64,000 nt of DNA, taken from Alnus glutinosa (lineage: Eukaryota > Streptophyta > Magnoliopsida > Fagales > Betulaceae). Below the pieces are notes generated by a model. That model was given only the letters and a program-made list of their open reading frames with translations, did no database searches and was not told where the DNA came from. The translations under genes were made by a program, and so were the position numbers. Location: positions 27,234,261 through 27,298,260 of the forward strand of contig NC_084889.1 in assembly GCF_958979055.1 (NCBI RefSeq), in the 5' to 3' direction. Each line of letters starts with the position of its first letter. The first letter of the stretch is position 1. This document shows, one piece after another, positions 44,523-55,989 of the stretch.

Positions 44523-44984
44523 AAATAAAAAATGACTTTCTCACATATATTTATGAACCTTACTGATATATTAGTCTAGGTACATATAAAAAGTTTGATA
44601 TATATATTTTTTGTAATACATATATATTATATTATAAAAATTTCATTTCTATTTAGAATTGTGTTTATTATATTTTTATATATACTAGAAAGTAGAAACA
44701 TTGTATAATTTAAAAAATAAAATTATTTTGTCTCTATAATTATTATTTTAGTTTCGCCCCCCGAACGTTAAATTCCTGACTACGCCACTAACTCTTCGGA
44801 TTCAAAAAGTATCGTAGATGGAATTTTCTTGCGCGGTTCTGCCGAGCTTTGGATGCGAATTATACTGGCTAGCTTTTCTGGAAAGAACCGGGAAATCTTG
44901 CATTACAAAATTTTTGAAATTCAAAATGTTTGAATTTAAGCGCCCTTGGAAACGGAAGCGCCCGAAATAATGACTTTGGCCATG
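44523..44984. other. Intergenic / left flank of element D
   Basis: AT-rich to 44755, then more GC-rich sequence that may be the far end of element E, since D inserted between it and 48893. No LTR end could be recognised. Confidence 0.35.
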
Positions 44985-44989
44985 ATGAG

Positions 44990-45460
44990 TGATGTGGTCT
45001 TTTGTTGCGAGGAAATTTTAGCATAGTAAACGTTCGACTTAGAGAAAAGCTATTTCTGACATATTTGTTGAATATTTTATTAGCTTTCCAACGCCACCAA
45101 TTTCATTGCAATTCGATATCTGACGCAAAAGTTATGATCCAAACACTGAGACATATGCAGAATCCAAATTTGAATCTAATCCGATTTTGACTCTTAGTGG
45201 AGAAATTCCGATTTAATCCTTCACTTGATTTGATTAATCTTAACCACATCATATAGGTATTCTATTATGATTGGTTAAGCTTAAACATATATTCTAAGTT
45301 TTCTCAAAGTGTGTTTTAAGCCCAAAATTAATGGAATTAATTGCATCTTTATTTAAAACCTGAAAACAATAAAACAACACAAAATCAAACAAATAACAAT
45401 GCTAAGGAATTAACATATATAAGTTAAGGGGCTTGAATGTGTAACATTCAATGCTTATCA
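44990..45460 (-). repeat. Element D 3' LTR
   Basis: Followed (in plus coordinates) by CACCCCCAAACTTACAT, the complement of the polypurine tract AAGTTTGGGGGTG. Confidence 0.9.
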
Positions 45461-45544
45461 CACCCCCAAACTTACATATTGCTAGTCCCTTAGCAATACA
45501 AAACAAGAAATAAAACTGAAAAACAACAGAATAAATCCTTCTTT

Positions 45545-45929
45545 CGTGGGATGTACGATTGCATTTAGCGTATGCAACAAGCCTTTTAAACTTCTAGGAC
45601 TCCCTAGTGGACGAGTGAAGTCTCGTGAGGGTTTGCCAGAAATGATACCCACAAACATTGTTCCTACCATGTTATCCCCAAGAATGCAGCATCATAAAAA
45701 TAATGGTTCTCATTCATTAGCAAGCTTAACAAAATAAACTCCATCTTCACAATTTCAGGGAATTAAAAATTAAGCTACTAACATGGCATTATGAGATATC
45801 ACAAAATTCAACTAGTGTAAGGTGAACTTAACACATAGTCATGAGGTTTCAAAACTAATCTCAATCATGAATGGTTCAACACTCAAAATTCGTTGGACTC
45901 CCCATTAGATAAAACAACCAAGGCATATA

Positions 45930-45964
<35 letters not shown>

Positions 45965-46621
45965 GCAGGCTGTGCAATGCTTAGCTCCCTTAAGCTTTCT
46001 AATTGACCCATGTAACGAGTGTTAGGTCAATGACTCCCAAACCATATGGTTTTAGGGCATTAGGTGTAAAACACCCTAAAGACTTACTAACTCAAGTCAA
46101 AAAGGCTACGAAGCTAAACTTAGCCATTTTATCAATCAAAACAAACTTCCACCTTTTAACGCGAATACTCAATGCTTAATGAGGCAAGAGATCCGGTTAC
46201 TCAGCGAAAAGCTCAAAGTGATCAATATTATTCTCTCTTTTTTTTTTCTTTTTTTTTTTTCTTTTCATTTTTTTTTTATTTTTTTTATGCCAAGGTTATT
46301 CCTCCAACAAGTTACCCAACTGCATCCAAGATATTGATAACAGACATAATTGATTTCAAATTTCATATCCCATTGACTATATGCTAGTGTGCTTGTGAGA
46401 ATCAAATTGAAACAAGTAATATCTAATGCTGCCAAAGAAATTAACAAAACTTCTTAATTCTCTAGTCAAGTGATCATGTGTTCATCATGTTAAGCTCACC
46501 AATGAAATAGGAATCAGAATTTAAAATCAACGGCATGCTCAGGAATAACATAGCAAAATATTGGATAGTGTTTTGCTCTTCCATACCCTCAAACTTGAAT
46601 CACACATTGTCCCCAATGTGT
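45545..46621 (-). other. Element D conserved non-coding block and hairpin
   Basis: Holds the counterparts of the B 3' block (45545-45670 and about 45964-46095), an (ATT)n run at about 45930-45960, a T/C run at 46225-46285, and the hairpin ACACATTG/CAATGTGT (46602-46621) next to ATACCCTCAAACTTG, the complement of a polypurine-like motif. Confidence 0.7.
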
Positions 46622-46922
46622 GTATAGAACTGAACATAACAATAAGAGAATAGGAATACCTGAATGAGCAGATGCGGGGCATATCATACCCCCCAAACTT
46701 GATTGTAAAAACACTTGTCCTGAAAAAGAGAGTGAAACTCCAACCAAATACTAGTCAAGTGCAACACATTGTTGTAAAAATATAAACTAAGAATGAAGCA
46801 ACAATGGAGAAGATAAACCTGGAAGGAGATCATGTACCCAGGCTTGATAGAGGACTCGAGCGTACAGGGCCTCTGCTCGAACCAATGAAGCTGACTCATT
46901 TAGTCAAAATATGTGGGATCCG

Positions 46923-47615
46923 TCAAGCCAACGGAATCCACATCCTTGATGCGCTCAGTACTCTTTGACCCTTAAGTTTAAATTTGAAGCACCAATCTTT
47001 TCTTCTCTTAGACCAAAGAGAATAAATTTTACCTACAGAAAGGTAATTCCAAATGTCCGCATATCGAGGTAGATTCTTTTGAGTATTCTCAAACAGTTTC
47101 TCATCCGGAAGGGAATCATGAACTGGAATAGAATGAGGAGAATACACATGGAAGTTTTCTACCTTGATGGTCTCTTTTTGCTCTTCTAATATCCCCAACA
47201 AACTACTCTCCTGACCTCTTGGTAAATCACAAGCAATAGGGGCTCGGGGTTCATATGGCGTATCGAGAATAAGAGTGGATGATATATGAGCCTCAATGCT
47301 CACTTCCTCGCCTTTTGCCCGATGTAGAGCTTGTGGGGCCTCAATCTGCTCCTCCTTCTTCTCTTCCCCTTGAATCTCGACCACTTCTCCATTATTCATT
47401 ATGGTGATGGTTTGCTCATGATAAGAAGTACTCTCATCCATCACATAGTATCTATCAAGATCAGCCTCTGATTGTCTTTGAAACTCTTCTTTTTCTATTT
47501 GCTTTGCCATCTGCTCCATCTGAAGCTCTAACTTGGCAATGGCTTGGGAGTGAGAGTTCAATGTCTGACCCCGAGATTTCAAATTCTGATTGATCTCACC
47601 CATAAGTTTCAACAT
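46923..47615 (-). CDS. Element D gag extension with conserved C-terminal motif
   Basis: 230-residue open frame: coiled-coil start (AIAKLELQMEQMAKQIEKEE), acidic middle, then VYSPHSIPVHDSLPDEKLFE, LPRYADIWNYLSVGKIYSLW and SKRRKDWCFKFKLKGQ. The end matches the extension of element B far better than the rest of the two proteins. It was presumably joined to the zinc-knuckle frame upstream before stops separated them. The function of the motif is unknown. Confidence 0.7.
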   Translation of the reverse strand: MLKLMGEINQNLKSRGQTLNSHSQAIAKLELQMEQMAKQIEKEEFQRQSEADLDRYYVMDESTSYHEQTITIMNNGEVVEIQGEEKKEEQIEAPQALHRAKGEEVSIEAHISSTLILDTPYEPRAPIACDLPRGQESSLLGILEEQKETIKVENFHVYSPHSIPVHDSLPDEKLFENTQKNLPRYADIWNYLSVGKIYSLWSKRRKDWCFKFKLKGQRVLSASRMWIPLA

Positions 47616-47689
47616 CTGAACTTGAACGTCAGAATCTGACTGAGTAGATGGTGTAGCCTAAGACTGCTGTTGTGGAGGCCAGTAAATGG

Positions 47690-48220
47690 GAGATGGCTCC
47701 TCTTCGTGAGCATCTATCTTAGCAATGGATTCAGAGCGAGGTTCCATGTCTGACTGACAGAGGTCACTATCTGATCCATCTTGTTCATAAATTTCAAAAG
47801 CTGATCTCGAAAATCCGAATCAAACCGAGGCGGTGGTGTGGCCTGAGAAGAAGGTTGCCAGTTATCCTCAAAGTTAGCACAATATGGAGATGATTGCCAT
47901 TGCTGGTGGGGAGGATGGAAGTTAGATGGTGGATAGGCCCCTTGATCATTGAACTGCGGATATGTCTGATGGTATAGTTAATGAAATTGTGGAGCATAAC
48001 TTTCAGGAGCTTGATCTTGCCATGGGATATCAGACTGGTTACTCCATGTCGGGTCATAGGAATCACAGTAAGGCTCATTCCTCGGTTTAGAGAACTGTGT
48101 GTTCATATGCTCATAAGAATAGTTAGAAAATTGTCCTACAGTAGGACAATCTTTAACATGATGATAAGGACTATAGCAATATGAACATGGTCTATGGGGT
48201 GTTGGAATGCCTCCCCACAT
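47690..48220 (-). pseudogene. Element D zinc-knuckle gag remnant
   Basis: Begins MWGGIPTPHRPCSYCYSPYH with a CX2CX4HX4C knuckle (CSYCYSPYHHVKDC), then a Gln/Ser/Pro/Tyr-rich segment. A TAA after APQFH (near 47977) and later stops break the frame. There is no capsid domain upstream: the ATG lies only about 170 bp from the primer-binding site. Confidence 0.7.
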
Positions 48221-48393
48221 GAACTAAATTGACAAAAAAAATAAAAATAAAAATAAAAACAAAAACAAAAAATAAAATAAAAATAAAAACGAAGATTGAA
48301 AACAAAAAATAAAAATACAGAAACCAAAAAAAAAAAAAAAAAAGAATCAAGTTAAATTCAATCTTTAAAACTTAATAACATAACCGTTTGCAG

Positions 48394-48410
48394 TCCCCGG
48401 CAACGGCGCC
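48394..48410 (-). promoter_or_regulatory. Primer-binding site of element D
   Basis: On the minus strand TGGCGCCGTTGCCGGGG, identical to that of element B, six bases from the LTR end. Confidence 0.8.
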
Positions 48411-48416
48411 AAAAAT

Positions 48417-48887
48417 TGGTGTAGTCTTTTGTTGCGAGACAATTTTAGCATAGTAAATGTTCGACTTAGAGAAAAGCTATTTCTGACATATTTGTTGAAT
48501 ATTTTATTAGCTTTCCAATGCCACCAATTTCATTGCAATCCGATATCTGACTCAAAAGTTATGATCCAAACACTAAGACATATGCAGAATCTAAATTTGA
48601 ATCAAATCCGATTTTGATTCTTAGTGGAGAAATTTCGATTTAATCCTTCACTTGATTTGATTAAACTTAACCACATCATATAGGTATTCTATTATGATTG
48701 GTTAAGCTTAAACATATCTTCTAAGTCTTCTCAAAGTGTGCTTTAAGCCCAAAATTAATGGAATTAATTGCATCTTTATTTAAAATCTGAAAACAATAAA
48801 ACAACACAAAATCAAACAAATAACAATGCTAAGGAATTAACATATATAAGTTAAGGGGCTTGAATGTGTAACATTCAACGCTTATCA
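48417..48887 (-). repeat. Element D 5' LTR
   Basis: 471 bp, matching 44990-45460; ATGAG follows at 48888. Confidence 0.9.
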
Positions 48888-49130
48888 ATGAGATTCGGAA
48901 TTTATTGTCAGGTCGGTCTGCATTCTCGAGGGGCGCGGGCATTATTAGGTTGATTCGAGCGTCTCGTATCACGTGTAGTCATGCTTGATAGCCTTTTGGC
49001 CGTGGAGTCTGTATCACGCGCTGAGGCGCGCGTTTGGCTTGTCTCTTGGGGCCAGTTGTATGCTCGACGGTTGCACAACTTTCTAGCTCGACGCATTCAA
49101 TGAACGTCTTTCTAGTTCCTGCTGAAGCAT

Positions 49131-49138
49131 TATATAAA
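49131..49138 (+). promoter_or_regulatory. TATA box for the antisense ORF of element E
   Basis: TATATAAA about 180 bp before ATG 49315, followed by CCCTCAACC. Three 22-bp repeats containing CGACTTCCTTCAAACAGTTG-like sequence (about 49255-49315) make up the leader. Confidence 0.55.
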
Positions 49139-49314
49139 CCCTCAACCCTCATTTTTACTTTTCACCATTCACTGTTCTGTGAAAACCCTCTGAGTTTTTC
49201 GGCAAGAATTTCCTTTTCCGGCCATTATTCTTTTATTTCCCGATCTTCTTCAAACTGTTGTCCGACTTCCTTCAAACAGTTGACCGACTTCCTTCAAACA
49301 GTTGACCGACTTCC

Positions 49315-52084
49315 ATGGCTTCTGATTCTGATTCTGATGGTGCTCCCATTGGTGGTGGCCCGAATCTTATTCCCCGTGAGAATATATTTAGGTCTCTGAT
49401 TCCGGCTTCTGATAAAAGTCGCCTCTGCCAAAGCTATAACATCCCGGATTCTGTGACTTTACACTTTCAGGAGCCCGGTCAACTTTTCATCTCAGGCGAC
49501 GATGTGACAATCACCGAGCGAATGTTGATGGCCGGATTTCGGTTTCCTTTCACAGGGATAGCCAGGGAACTGCTTGTGCAACTAGGGGTAGCTCCTTCTC
49601 AGGTAAAATCGAACGGATGGAGATATCTATTTGCTTCCTTCGTCCTCTGGAGGACTAAGCTTCAGAAGAGGATGTCTATAGCCGAGTTCCTCACAATTTA
49701 CCGAGCCGGCTTCCGACGAGACAGTATGGTCGAGTTCACCGTTCGCAAAAAACCGTCCTTTATCCATTTGGCTTGGAGATATTCTAACAACAAGGAATGG
49801 AAGGAACAAATATTCATAGTCTCTGGCTAGTGGGAAAGAGCCGAAACCTCGACCTCCTTGGACCAAAGGGTACCCCGGCACTGGGCCCGTATGAGAGTTG
49901 GGGCTACTGAGGCCCCTGAGTTAAATGATGAGCAGGCTGGTAATGTCGAAGCCATGCTTGCCTTTGCGAAGGCTACGCCCGCCGAAGAGGCGTCAGTGGT
50001 GCTGGATTTCGACCACCTCGTGACAAATGAGAATATGCGAAATATTCTCGGTTACGACATCCCTATTTCCGATCTTACCTTCTTGAAGGTGAGGAAGGGT
50101 AAATCCAAAAAACCAAATGAAGATCCCGTGCCTGCTACCCAGAAGGGTAAGGAAATGGTTCCCGAGGGACCGAAGAAGTCTAAGGAGCATGAAAAGGCTC
50201 CAAAAACTGTCAAGAAACTTCTTGCTGACGCCCAATGGATCGGTGCCGAGTAGGAAGCCAAAGCCAAGAAAGCGGCCGAGAAAAAAGCCGCCGAGAAGAA
50301 AACTGCCGAGAAGTCGACGGGAAAATCAAAGGCTTCCCAAAAAAGACCTAAGTTGGGCACGGAGCCTGAGGGGGAGCCTGTTAAGAAAAAACCAAGGATT
50401 GAGGTGGTGCGATCGTATCTCAAATCAATTGGTTTGGCGGTTAAGGGTATTCCCATTCATGCCGAACCTTTGTCGATGATCACCTCCGAACACTCGCTTC
50501 AGAATGCCGAGGAGGAAACTGTGCCTCATCATCCATCACCAGGGGGAGTACGAGTGCTCCGTGATGAGGATGTGCTCAGCGCGCAGCCTGCGGGCCAGGA
50601 TGTGACTCTTACTGTCATGGCTGGGGGAGAAGTGGCTCAGACTGCCCTTTCTGAAAATTGTTCGGCCTTACCCGAGTTGCTGAGTGCACAGGTAGAAACC
50701 GAGACCAAAACCCTTCAAATATCGCAGCCAGAAGTGGCCGCTGAAGTTGGTGATGATGCGGGATCTATCCGGGCCGAAGATGATAGCGCGGCCGTCGAGG
50801 TAAGTACCGGGCCCTCAGTTTATAATGTGGTCGATGAAGCAGGGCCAAGTTCTAGCAGACCCTTTGTCAGCCTAAGGACCGATCAGGTCGGGCCAACAGC
50901 AGCATCTACTTAAGATTCCATCGGGTTTTTTAGGCCAGCCCGGGAGTACAAATATGGCGAGGCCTCACTAGAAGAGCGCTTGCCTGGGCCGATTATGGAT
51001 GCAATACGAGCTCTGAGCCCGATCGATTACTTGGGGCAAAGTACCGCTGGGTGCATTCCCGCTGAGGATATGATTGCTGCATTGGTCCGACTTCAGACCA
51101 TGGTTAGTTTATTTTGATCTCTTTCCCCCCTTTTTTATACTTATTTTTAACCTTTTCCTTGCTCCGCAGCAATTGGTGGACACCCTTGCTCTGTTCGACC
51201 AACACAAGAGTTTCCACCGGGACCAGGTTCCGGTCATAGCCAGACTTCAGCATCGGATTTCCGAGCTTGAGCTCGAGTTGGCTCGGAGACAATCCCTTGA
51301 CTCGGAGGTGGCCAGGCTGAATAAGTTTCTTGCCGAGCGAGAGTCGGAATTGGCCAAACATGATGAGTTAGTTGCTGATGCTGAGCTCAGGTGAAATGCG
51401 GCCGAGGAAACCAGCCGAGGATTATCCACCCAACTGGATGCAAGGACTTGCGAGATGTTCGCACTTAAGACTCACACTGACAATGTCGAGGAGAAGCATT
51501 CGACTACATCATGCAGTAATACAACTCTACGGGCCGATGTGAGCGCTGCGACAGCACAAAGGAAAGTCGCTGAACAAGCTCAAAAAGCTGCTGAGGAGAA
51601 GCTAAAAGATGTTGAATCGGGTTCACAAATAGCTCGGGCAAATTTACAAGAGGTGAAATCCAAGTGTCATGAGCTTCGGAAGAAGTCCAAGCACTATAAA
51701 TCGAAGGCCACTTGCTACAAAGCGAGGGCAGATCGGTTTCATAGTCAGATCTTGGCATTTACAAAGGTTTGAGACCAAACCTGGGTTAACGAATTTAGGT
51801 GGGGTTTTGATTCCCTTAAAGAATTTGTGCTTAACCCTTCGACGCCTTCTCCAAATTTTGCTGAGCTGAACTATACCGACTTTATGGATGTTCCCGAGCA
51901 AGCTATCTTAGAGCTGAGAGGAATAGGCTGAGACTTGATTCCCTATGTCCCGGATTAGGTTGGTGATGACGCCGATCCTGTTGGTGAGGTTACTGAGCCG
52001 ACGAATTTAAACACTTCGATTGAGGCCGTTGATATTGAAGTTGCTGCTCAAGTTTCCGGAGAACTGAATACCGAGAAACCTTAG
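49315..52084 (+). pseudogene. Element E antisense ORF (plant 'putative gypsy-type transposon' protein), broken
   Basis: Starts MASDSDSDGAPIGGGPNLIP; residues 25-170 (RLCQSYNIPDSVTLHF, GFRFPFTGIARELLVQLGVA, WRYLFASFVLWRTKL) match the plant-specific domain named putative gypsy type transposon. In-frame stops occur at about 49828, 50251, 50911, 51392 and 51770. A GT-AG intron of 67 bp (51103-51169) joins a Lys/Ala-rich middle to a long coiled coil (RISELELELARRQSLDSEVA). The protein's role is unknown; it is transcribed opposite to gag-pol. Ends before a long T run at 52087. Confidence 0.78.
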
Positions 52085-52312
52085 CTATTTTTTTTTTTTT
52101 TTTTTTATTTTTTTTTATTTTTTTTTATTATTATTTTTTTTAACTTCGCCGTCTTAGCTTCGGCGTTTTTGTAAGACTTTGCATTTTCTTTTATATACAT
52201 GACCTTTGGCACTTTTGCACTAAATTTATGCTGGTGTTGTACCTTTTTGTACCCCTTCTTTTTTGTTATATATGTGGTACTAGTACTGTCTAAGTTTTAC
52301 ACTTTAGAATTT

Positions 52313-52572
52313 TTCCGATTTGAACCCTCTCAACGTGGCTCAAGTCTCGGTATTTTGCCGACTTCAATCCTCTCAACGTGGCGGAAGTCTCGGCTCAAAT
52401 CCCCTCAATGTGATTTGAGTCATGTAATTTTTTCGACTTGAATCCCATCAACGTGATTCAAGTCTTGGCTCGAATCCCCTCAACGTGATTCGAGTCATGT
52501 AATTTTTCCGACTTGAATCCCCTCAACGTGATTCAAGTCTTGGCTCGAATCCCCTAAACGTGATTCGAGTCA
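52313..52572. repeat. Element E hairpin array: seven stem-loops with a shared loop
   Basis: Loop CCCTCAACGT (minor variants) is enclosed by stems GACTTGAATC/GATTCAAGTC (two perfect copies), GCTCGAATC/GATTCGAGT (two), CTCAAATC/GATTTGAG (one) and two imperfect ones at the left (about 52317 and 52360). A and B types alternate. The array lies between integrase and the antisense ORF. Confidence 0.88.
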
Positions 52573-52777
52573 TGTAATTTGCGAATTTGTCTATGGATGT
52601 AATATGCTGTCTGAATCTGCATTTCATTGATAAATGACGAAGTTAAAAAACAAGCAGATTACATATAATATTTTCGGAATGCTCGGCATTCCATGGTCGT
52701 TGTAGCTTCTTCCCGTTTGTATCTTCAAGATGGTATGCTCCTTTTGGGTTGGTTTTGATAACTCGGAATGGTCCTTC

Positions 52778-54196
52778 CTAGACTGGCCCCAATTTTCCTT
52801 CTGTGGGGTCTTTAGCTGTCGAAGTTATCTTCCGAAGCACCCAATCACCGATATTGAACGATCGGGGCTTTACTTTTTTGTTATAATATCGAGCTGCTTT
52901 TGCTTTATAAGCAGAAGTTCTGACTCTTGCTTCATCTCTCTTTTCTTCCAGAAGATCAAGGTGCAGCTTTAATCCTTCGCTGTTGAATCTGGGACTATAA
53001 TGCTGAATGCGAAAGCTCGGGGAACCTATTTCGACAGGGATCACTGCTTCGACTCCGAATGCTAGCGAGTAAGGAGTTTCGGAAGTTGCCGAGCTGGTTG
53101 TTGTTCGGTACGACCACATGACTTCCGGCAAATATTCAACCCATCCTCCCTTACGCTTTGGGAGTTTCTTCTTTAATATCTTCACCAGAGTTTTGTTTGT
53201 TGCTTCGACCTGCCCATTTGACTGAGGGTGATATACTGATGAGAAAAAATGTTGGATTTTGAGCTCGGCGCACCAGTCTCGGAATGGTTTGCAGTCAAAC
53301 TGCATTCCATTGTCAGTTACCAAGGCGTAAGGTATCCTGAATCTACATATGATCACCTTCCAAAGGAAATTTTTGATTGCCCCGGTTGTGATACTCATTA
53401 AAGGCCCCGTTTCTGCCCATTTGGTGAAGTAATCTATTGCGACCACTAGAAATATGCAATTCCCTTTTCCTGTAAGCATGGGCTCTACAATGTCAACCCC
53501 CCATTGGGCAAATGGCAATGGTGAAGAGACCGAGCTAAGTTCTGCTGGGGAGTTGGTATGTAACTTTGCAAACCTTTGGCATTTGTCACATCTTCGGACC
53601 ATCTCCATCGATTCCCGATTCATCGTTGGCCAATAGTAGCTAGCTCGTACAGCCTTGTGCGCTAACATTCTACCACCCGAGTGACTACCGCAGACTCCTT
53701 CGTGAATTTCTTTCAATACATACTCGGCCTCAGTCGTTTTGAGGCATTTTAGGAGTGGGAGTGTATAGCCTCGGCGATATAGGATTTCACCAATTAGAGT
53801 ATACCGTGCTAACTGCATCCTCATTTTTTGAGCTTCTCTTTTATCATCCGGCAGTTGCCCGTTCTTCAAATATTCAACCACACTTCTTGCCCACTGGGGA
53901 ATTACATAGGCATCATTGATCAACATCACCGATCCATGGTCATCCACAGAAGGCTTGTCCAGGACAATTACCCTGTGTTTTGAGGCTGAAATCTTTTCAT
54001 CCGTTGCCGACCCTAGTCGAGCTAGTGCACCAACTCGTTCGTTTTCGGTTCTTGAGATCTGAGTGACCGCCACCCGCTCGAAGCGGTCCCAAAAACTCAA
54101 AATCTTGGCAAGGTATTTTATCATTTTTTTCCCTTTCGGCTTCAGATCCACCTTGGATGTGGTCGACCACCACCTGTGAGTCACTTCGTACTTCAA
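52778..54196 (-). CDS. Element E integrase (with RNase H linker)
   Basis: Open frame of 472 residues, missing its N-terminal polyprotein part. Zinc domain H-H-C-C is visible around EIHEGVCGSHSGGRML and MVRRCDKCQRF. The catalytic core has DIVEPM (usually D-x-x-G/E-P), LVTDNGMQFD and the Glu in HPQSNGQVEATNKTL, the D,D-35-E triad of gypsy integrases. The C-terminus has NIGDWVLRKI and PTEGKLGPV, the GPY/F-type tail, which runs on past the called end. The frame is intact although the rest of pol is not. Confidence 0.85.
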   Translation of the reverse strand: MKYEVTHRWWSTTSKVDLKPKGKKMIKYLAKILSFWDRFERVAVTQISRTENERVGALARLGSATDEKISASKHRVIVLDKPSVDDHGSVMLINDAYVIPQWARSVVEYLKNGQLPDDKREAQKMRMQLARYTLIGEILYRRGYTLPLLKCLKTTEAEYVLKEIHEGVCGSHSGGRMLAHKAVRASYYWPTMNRESMEMVRRCDKCQRFAKLHTNSPAELSSVSSPLPFAQWGVDIVEPMLTGKGNCIFLVVAIDYFTKWAETGPLMSITTGAIKNFLWKVIICRFRIPYALVTDNGMQFDCKPFRDWCAELKIQHFFSSVYHPQSNGQVEATNKTLVKILKKKLPKRKGGWVEYLPEVMWSYRTTTSSATSETPYSLAFGVEAVIPVEIGSPSFRIQHYSPRFNSEGLKLHLDLLEEKRDEARVRTSAYKAKAARYYNKKVKPRSFNIGDWVLRKITSTAKDPTEGKLGPV

Positions 54197-54524
54197 GGTT
54201 TTTTGCCCCGAGATTTTCTGCTAGGCTGAGACCTGCTATTACTGCTTCATATTCTGCCTCATTGTTTGTGGTCTGAAAATCTAACTTTAACGCCACTGTA
54301 ATTTATCCTTATCTGGTGTTATCAAGGCTACCCCGGCTCCGCTCCGAGACTTCATGGATGACCCATCGACATATGCTACCCACGCTTCTTTGTCGGGTAT
54401 TTCTTAACTTTCGGGAAGGTTGCTGAATTCTGCAATAAAGTCTGCCAAAACTTGAGCCTTGATGGTGGTTCTCGAGTAGAATTTTAGGTCGAATTCTCTG
54501 AGTTCCACGGCCCAATTTACCAAC
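53997..54524 (-). pseudogene. Element E RNase H domain, frameshifted, cut by solo LTR F
   Basis: Frames give DGSSMKSRSGAGVALITPDK, then ALKLDFQTTNNEAEYEAVIA and NLEVRSDSQVVVDHIQGG, the D-E-D residues of the plant gypsy RNase H. A stop and frameshift separate the pieces from each other and from integrase. The connection part (VNWAVELREFDLKFYSRTTI) is interrupted at 54525 by a solo LTR. Confidence 0.8.
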
Positions 54525-55984
54525 TGATGTTGTTTTAAAATAAGTACTCGCAAGTGCACGAATCGTTATGCAATATAGCGTATTGCAAGTGCGAGGTCGA
54601 TCCCACAGGGAATTGTGTTGCGAAAATTAATCTCTATTCAAACTAATCCTATTTTAACCTAGTTCCAAATTTAGGGTTTTGTTCTAAAGGAAAACATAAA
54701 CAAAAATAATGAAGATAAAGGGGTCTAGGGTTTCGGAATCCACACTCACCAAATCACAATAACCTAATCTCATGCTCATCACACATATTTTGAGGTTGTC
54801 ACATATAAATCTTAGGTATGAGCTACATTGCTTCAAAAATCATTTGAAACATTCAATGATTCCGTTCATAGCACAAATCACAAAGAGTACCAATTGAAAT
54901 CAAAACATCCAATGTATCATTCAATCACAATGGATATCATCATTCAAACCGATAAAACAATGTATTAGTCGAACGACGCACAATGAATATCCAATGTTTT
55001 GATAGATCAAACACCAAGCAATCAATTTTAATGAGACTTATTTCACATCATCACTTGTATCCGGAAACCACAAGAGATATCAAAACATCATCTCATAAAA
55101 ATCGAAGTAGAACAATGAGAAATCAAACCCATAAACTCAAATAGCATGAACAAGCAAGAAACTCGGTTTCTCTTCAATGGTGAGGTCTCATCCTCAACCC
55201 CAAACGAAAATATTAGCTACACATGATAAAATAACTACAACTTAAAACATTAAATTAAAAGCATAAAAATCAAAGAGTTGCAAAAGGAAAGAAATAAGCT
55301 ACAAGAAGAAGAGAAGTAAGAAGTTATGTACAAAGAGGCTCATGCCTCCTCCTCTCTTGATTTTCAGCCTTGGCCTCCTTTTATAGCCAAGAGGATGGCC
55401 GGTTGGTTTTGTGTGGAATGGGTGAGTGGGTGTTATTTTATGTATGAGTGGAGAGATGAGTGATGAGTGTTTTATGGAATGAGTGGTGAGTGTTTTATGG
55501 AAAGATGCTACTTTATGTTGAGTGGGGAAAAAAAGGTGATTAAGTGGCTGAGAATGTGGAGAAAAACGTGTATTGGCTCTAGCTTTGGGGAGACAAGGAA
55601 TGAAGCAAAAGAAAAATAATAAGAGAGATGGTTCCGGATTTTCGGGATGATCCGACGACTAAAATTCAAACAGCTATATCTTTTTCCACGCATCTCCAAA
55701 TTGGCTGAAACTTGTTGCGTTGGAAAGCTGACATCTTGAAATTCAATTTAGACCTAAGAAACTCCCAAAACGGATATCTTTTGGTCCTGTTATGATCATT
55801 ATAAATGTAGTGGTCTGCTGCATCCGAATTTCCTTGTATTTTGCTTGAATTATATCATTTCTCTCTTATTGTCCTACAAAATATAAAAACACTAAAACTA
55901 ACCAAAGCATTAGAAAATAACAAAGCTAAAGGTTTAACTAATGTAAATTAAGGGGTCCAAATATACACTTTTTGGCACTCATCA
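54525..55984 (-). mobile_element. Element F: solo LTR
   Basis: 1,460 bp, flanked by CCAAC (54520-54524 and 55985-55989). On the minus strand it starts TGATGAGTGCC and ends AACATCA. The start and the CCCCTTAATTTACAT phrase resemble LTR B, and the length is almost the same, so it belongs to a related family. TATA box TATAAAAGG lies at 55377-55385 (minus). There is no interior and no second LTR: recombination between LTRs removed the rest. Confidence 0.88.
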
Positions 55985-55989
55985 CCAAC

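Larger units (their letters stand above)
44990..48887 (-). mobile_element. Element D: gag-only non-autonomous LTR retrotransposon, related to B
   Basis: Minus-strand element with LTRs 48417-48887 (5') and 44990-45460 (3'), 471 bp each, flanked by ATGAG (44985-44989 and 48888-48892). The LTR starts TGATAAGC and shares about 35 bases of its start with the B LTR, but is three times shorter. A complementary copy of TGGCGCCGTTGCCGGGG lies at 48394-48410. The interior has a zinc-knuckle frame and the gag extension; no capsid domain and no pol. About 20 differences between LTRs make it older than A or B. Confidence 0.9.

Noticed and set aside
46172..46387. Frame with a long Phe stretch
   Set aside because: Comes from a T-rich run in element D's non-coding region.
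48893..49314. 3' LTR of element E
   Set aside because: No similarity to 58726-59431 and no TGTTAG/CTAACA end; instead it looks like the leader of the antisense ORF.
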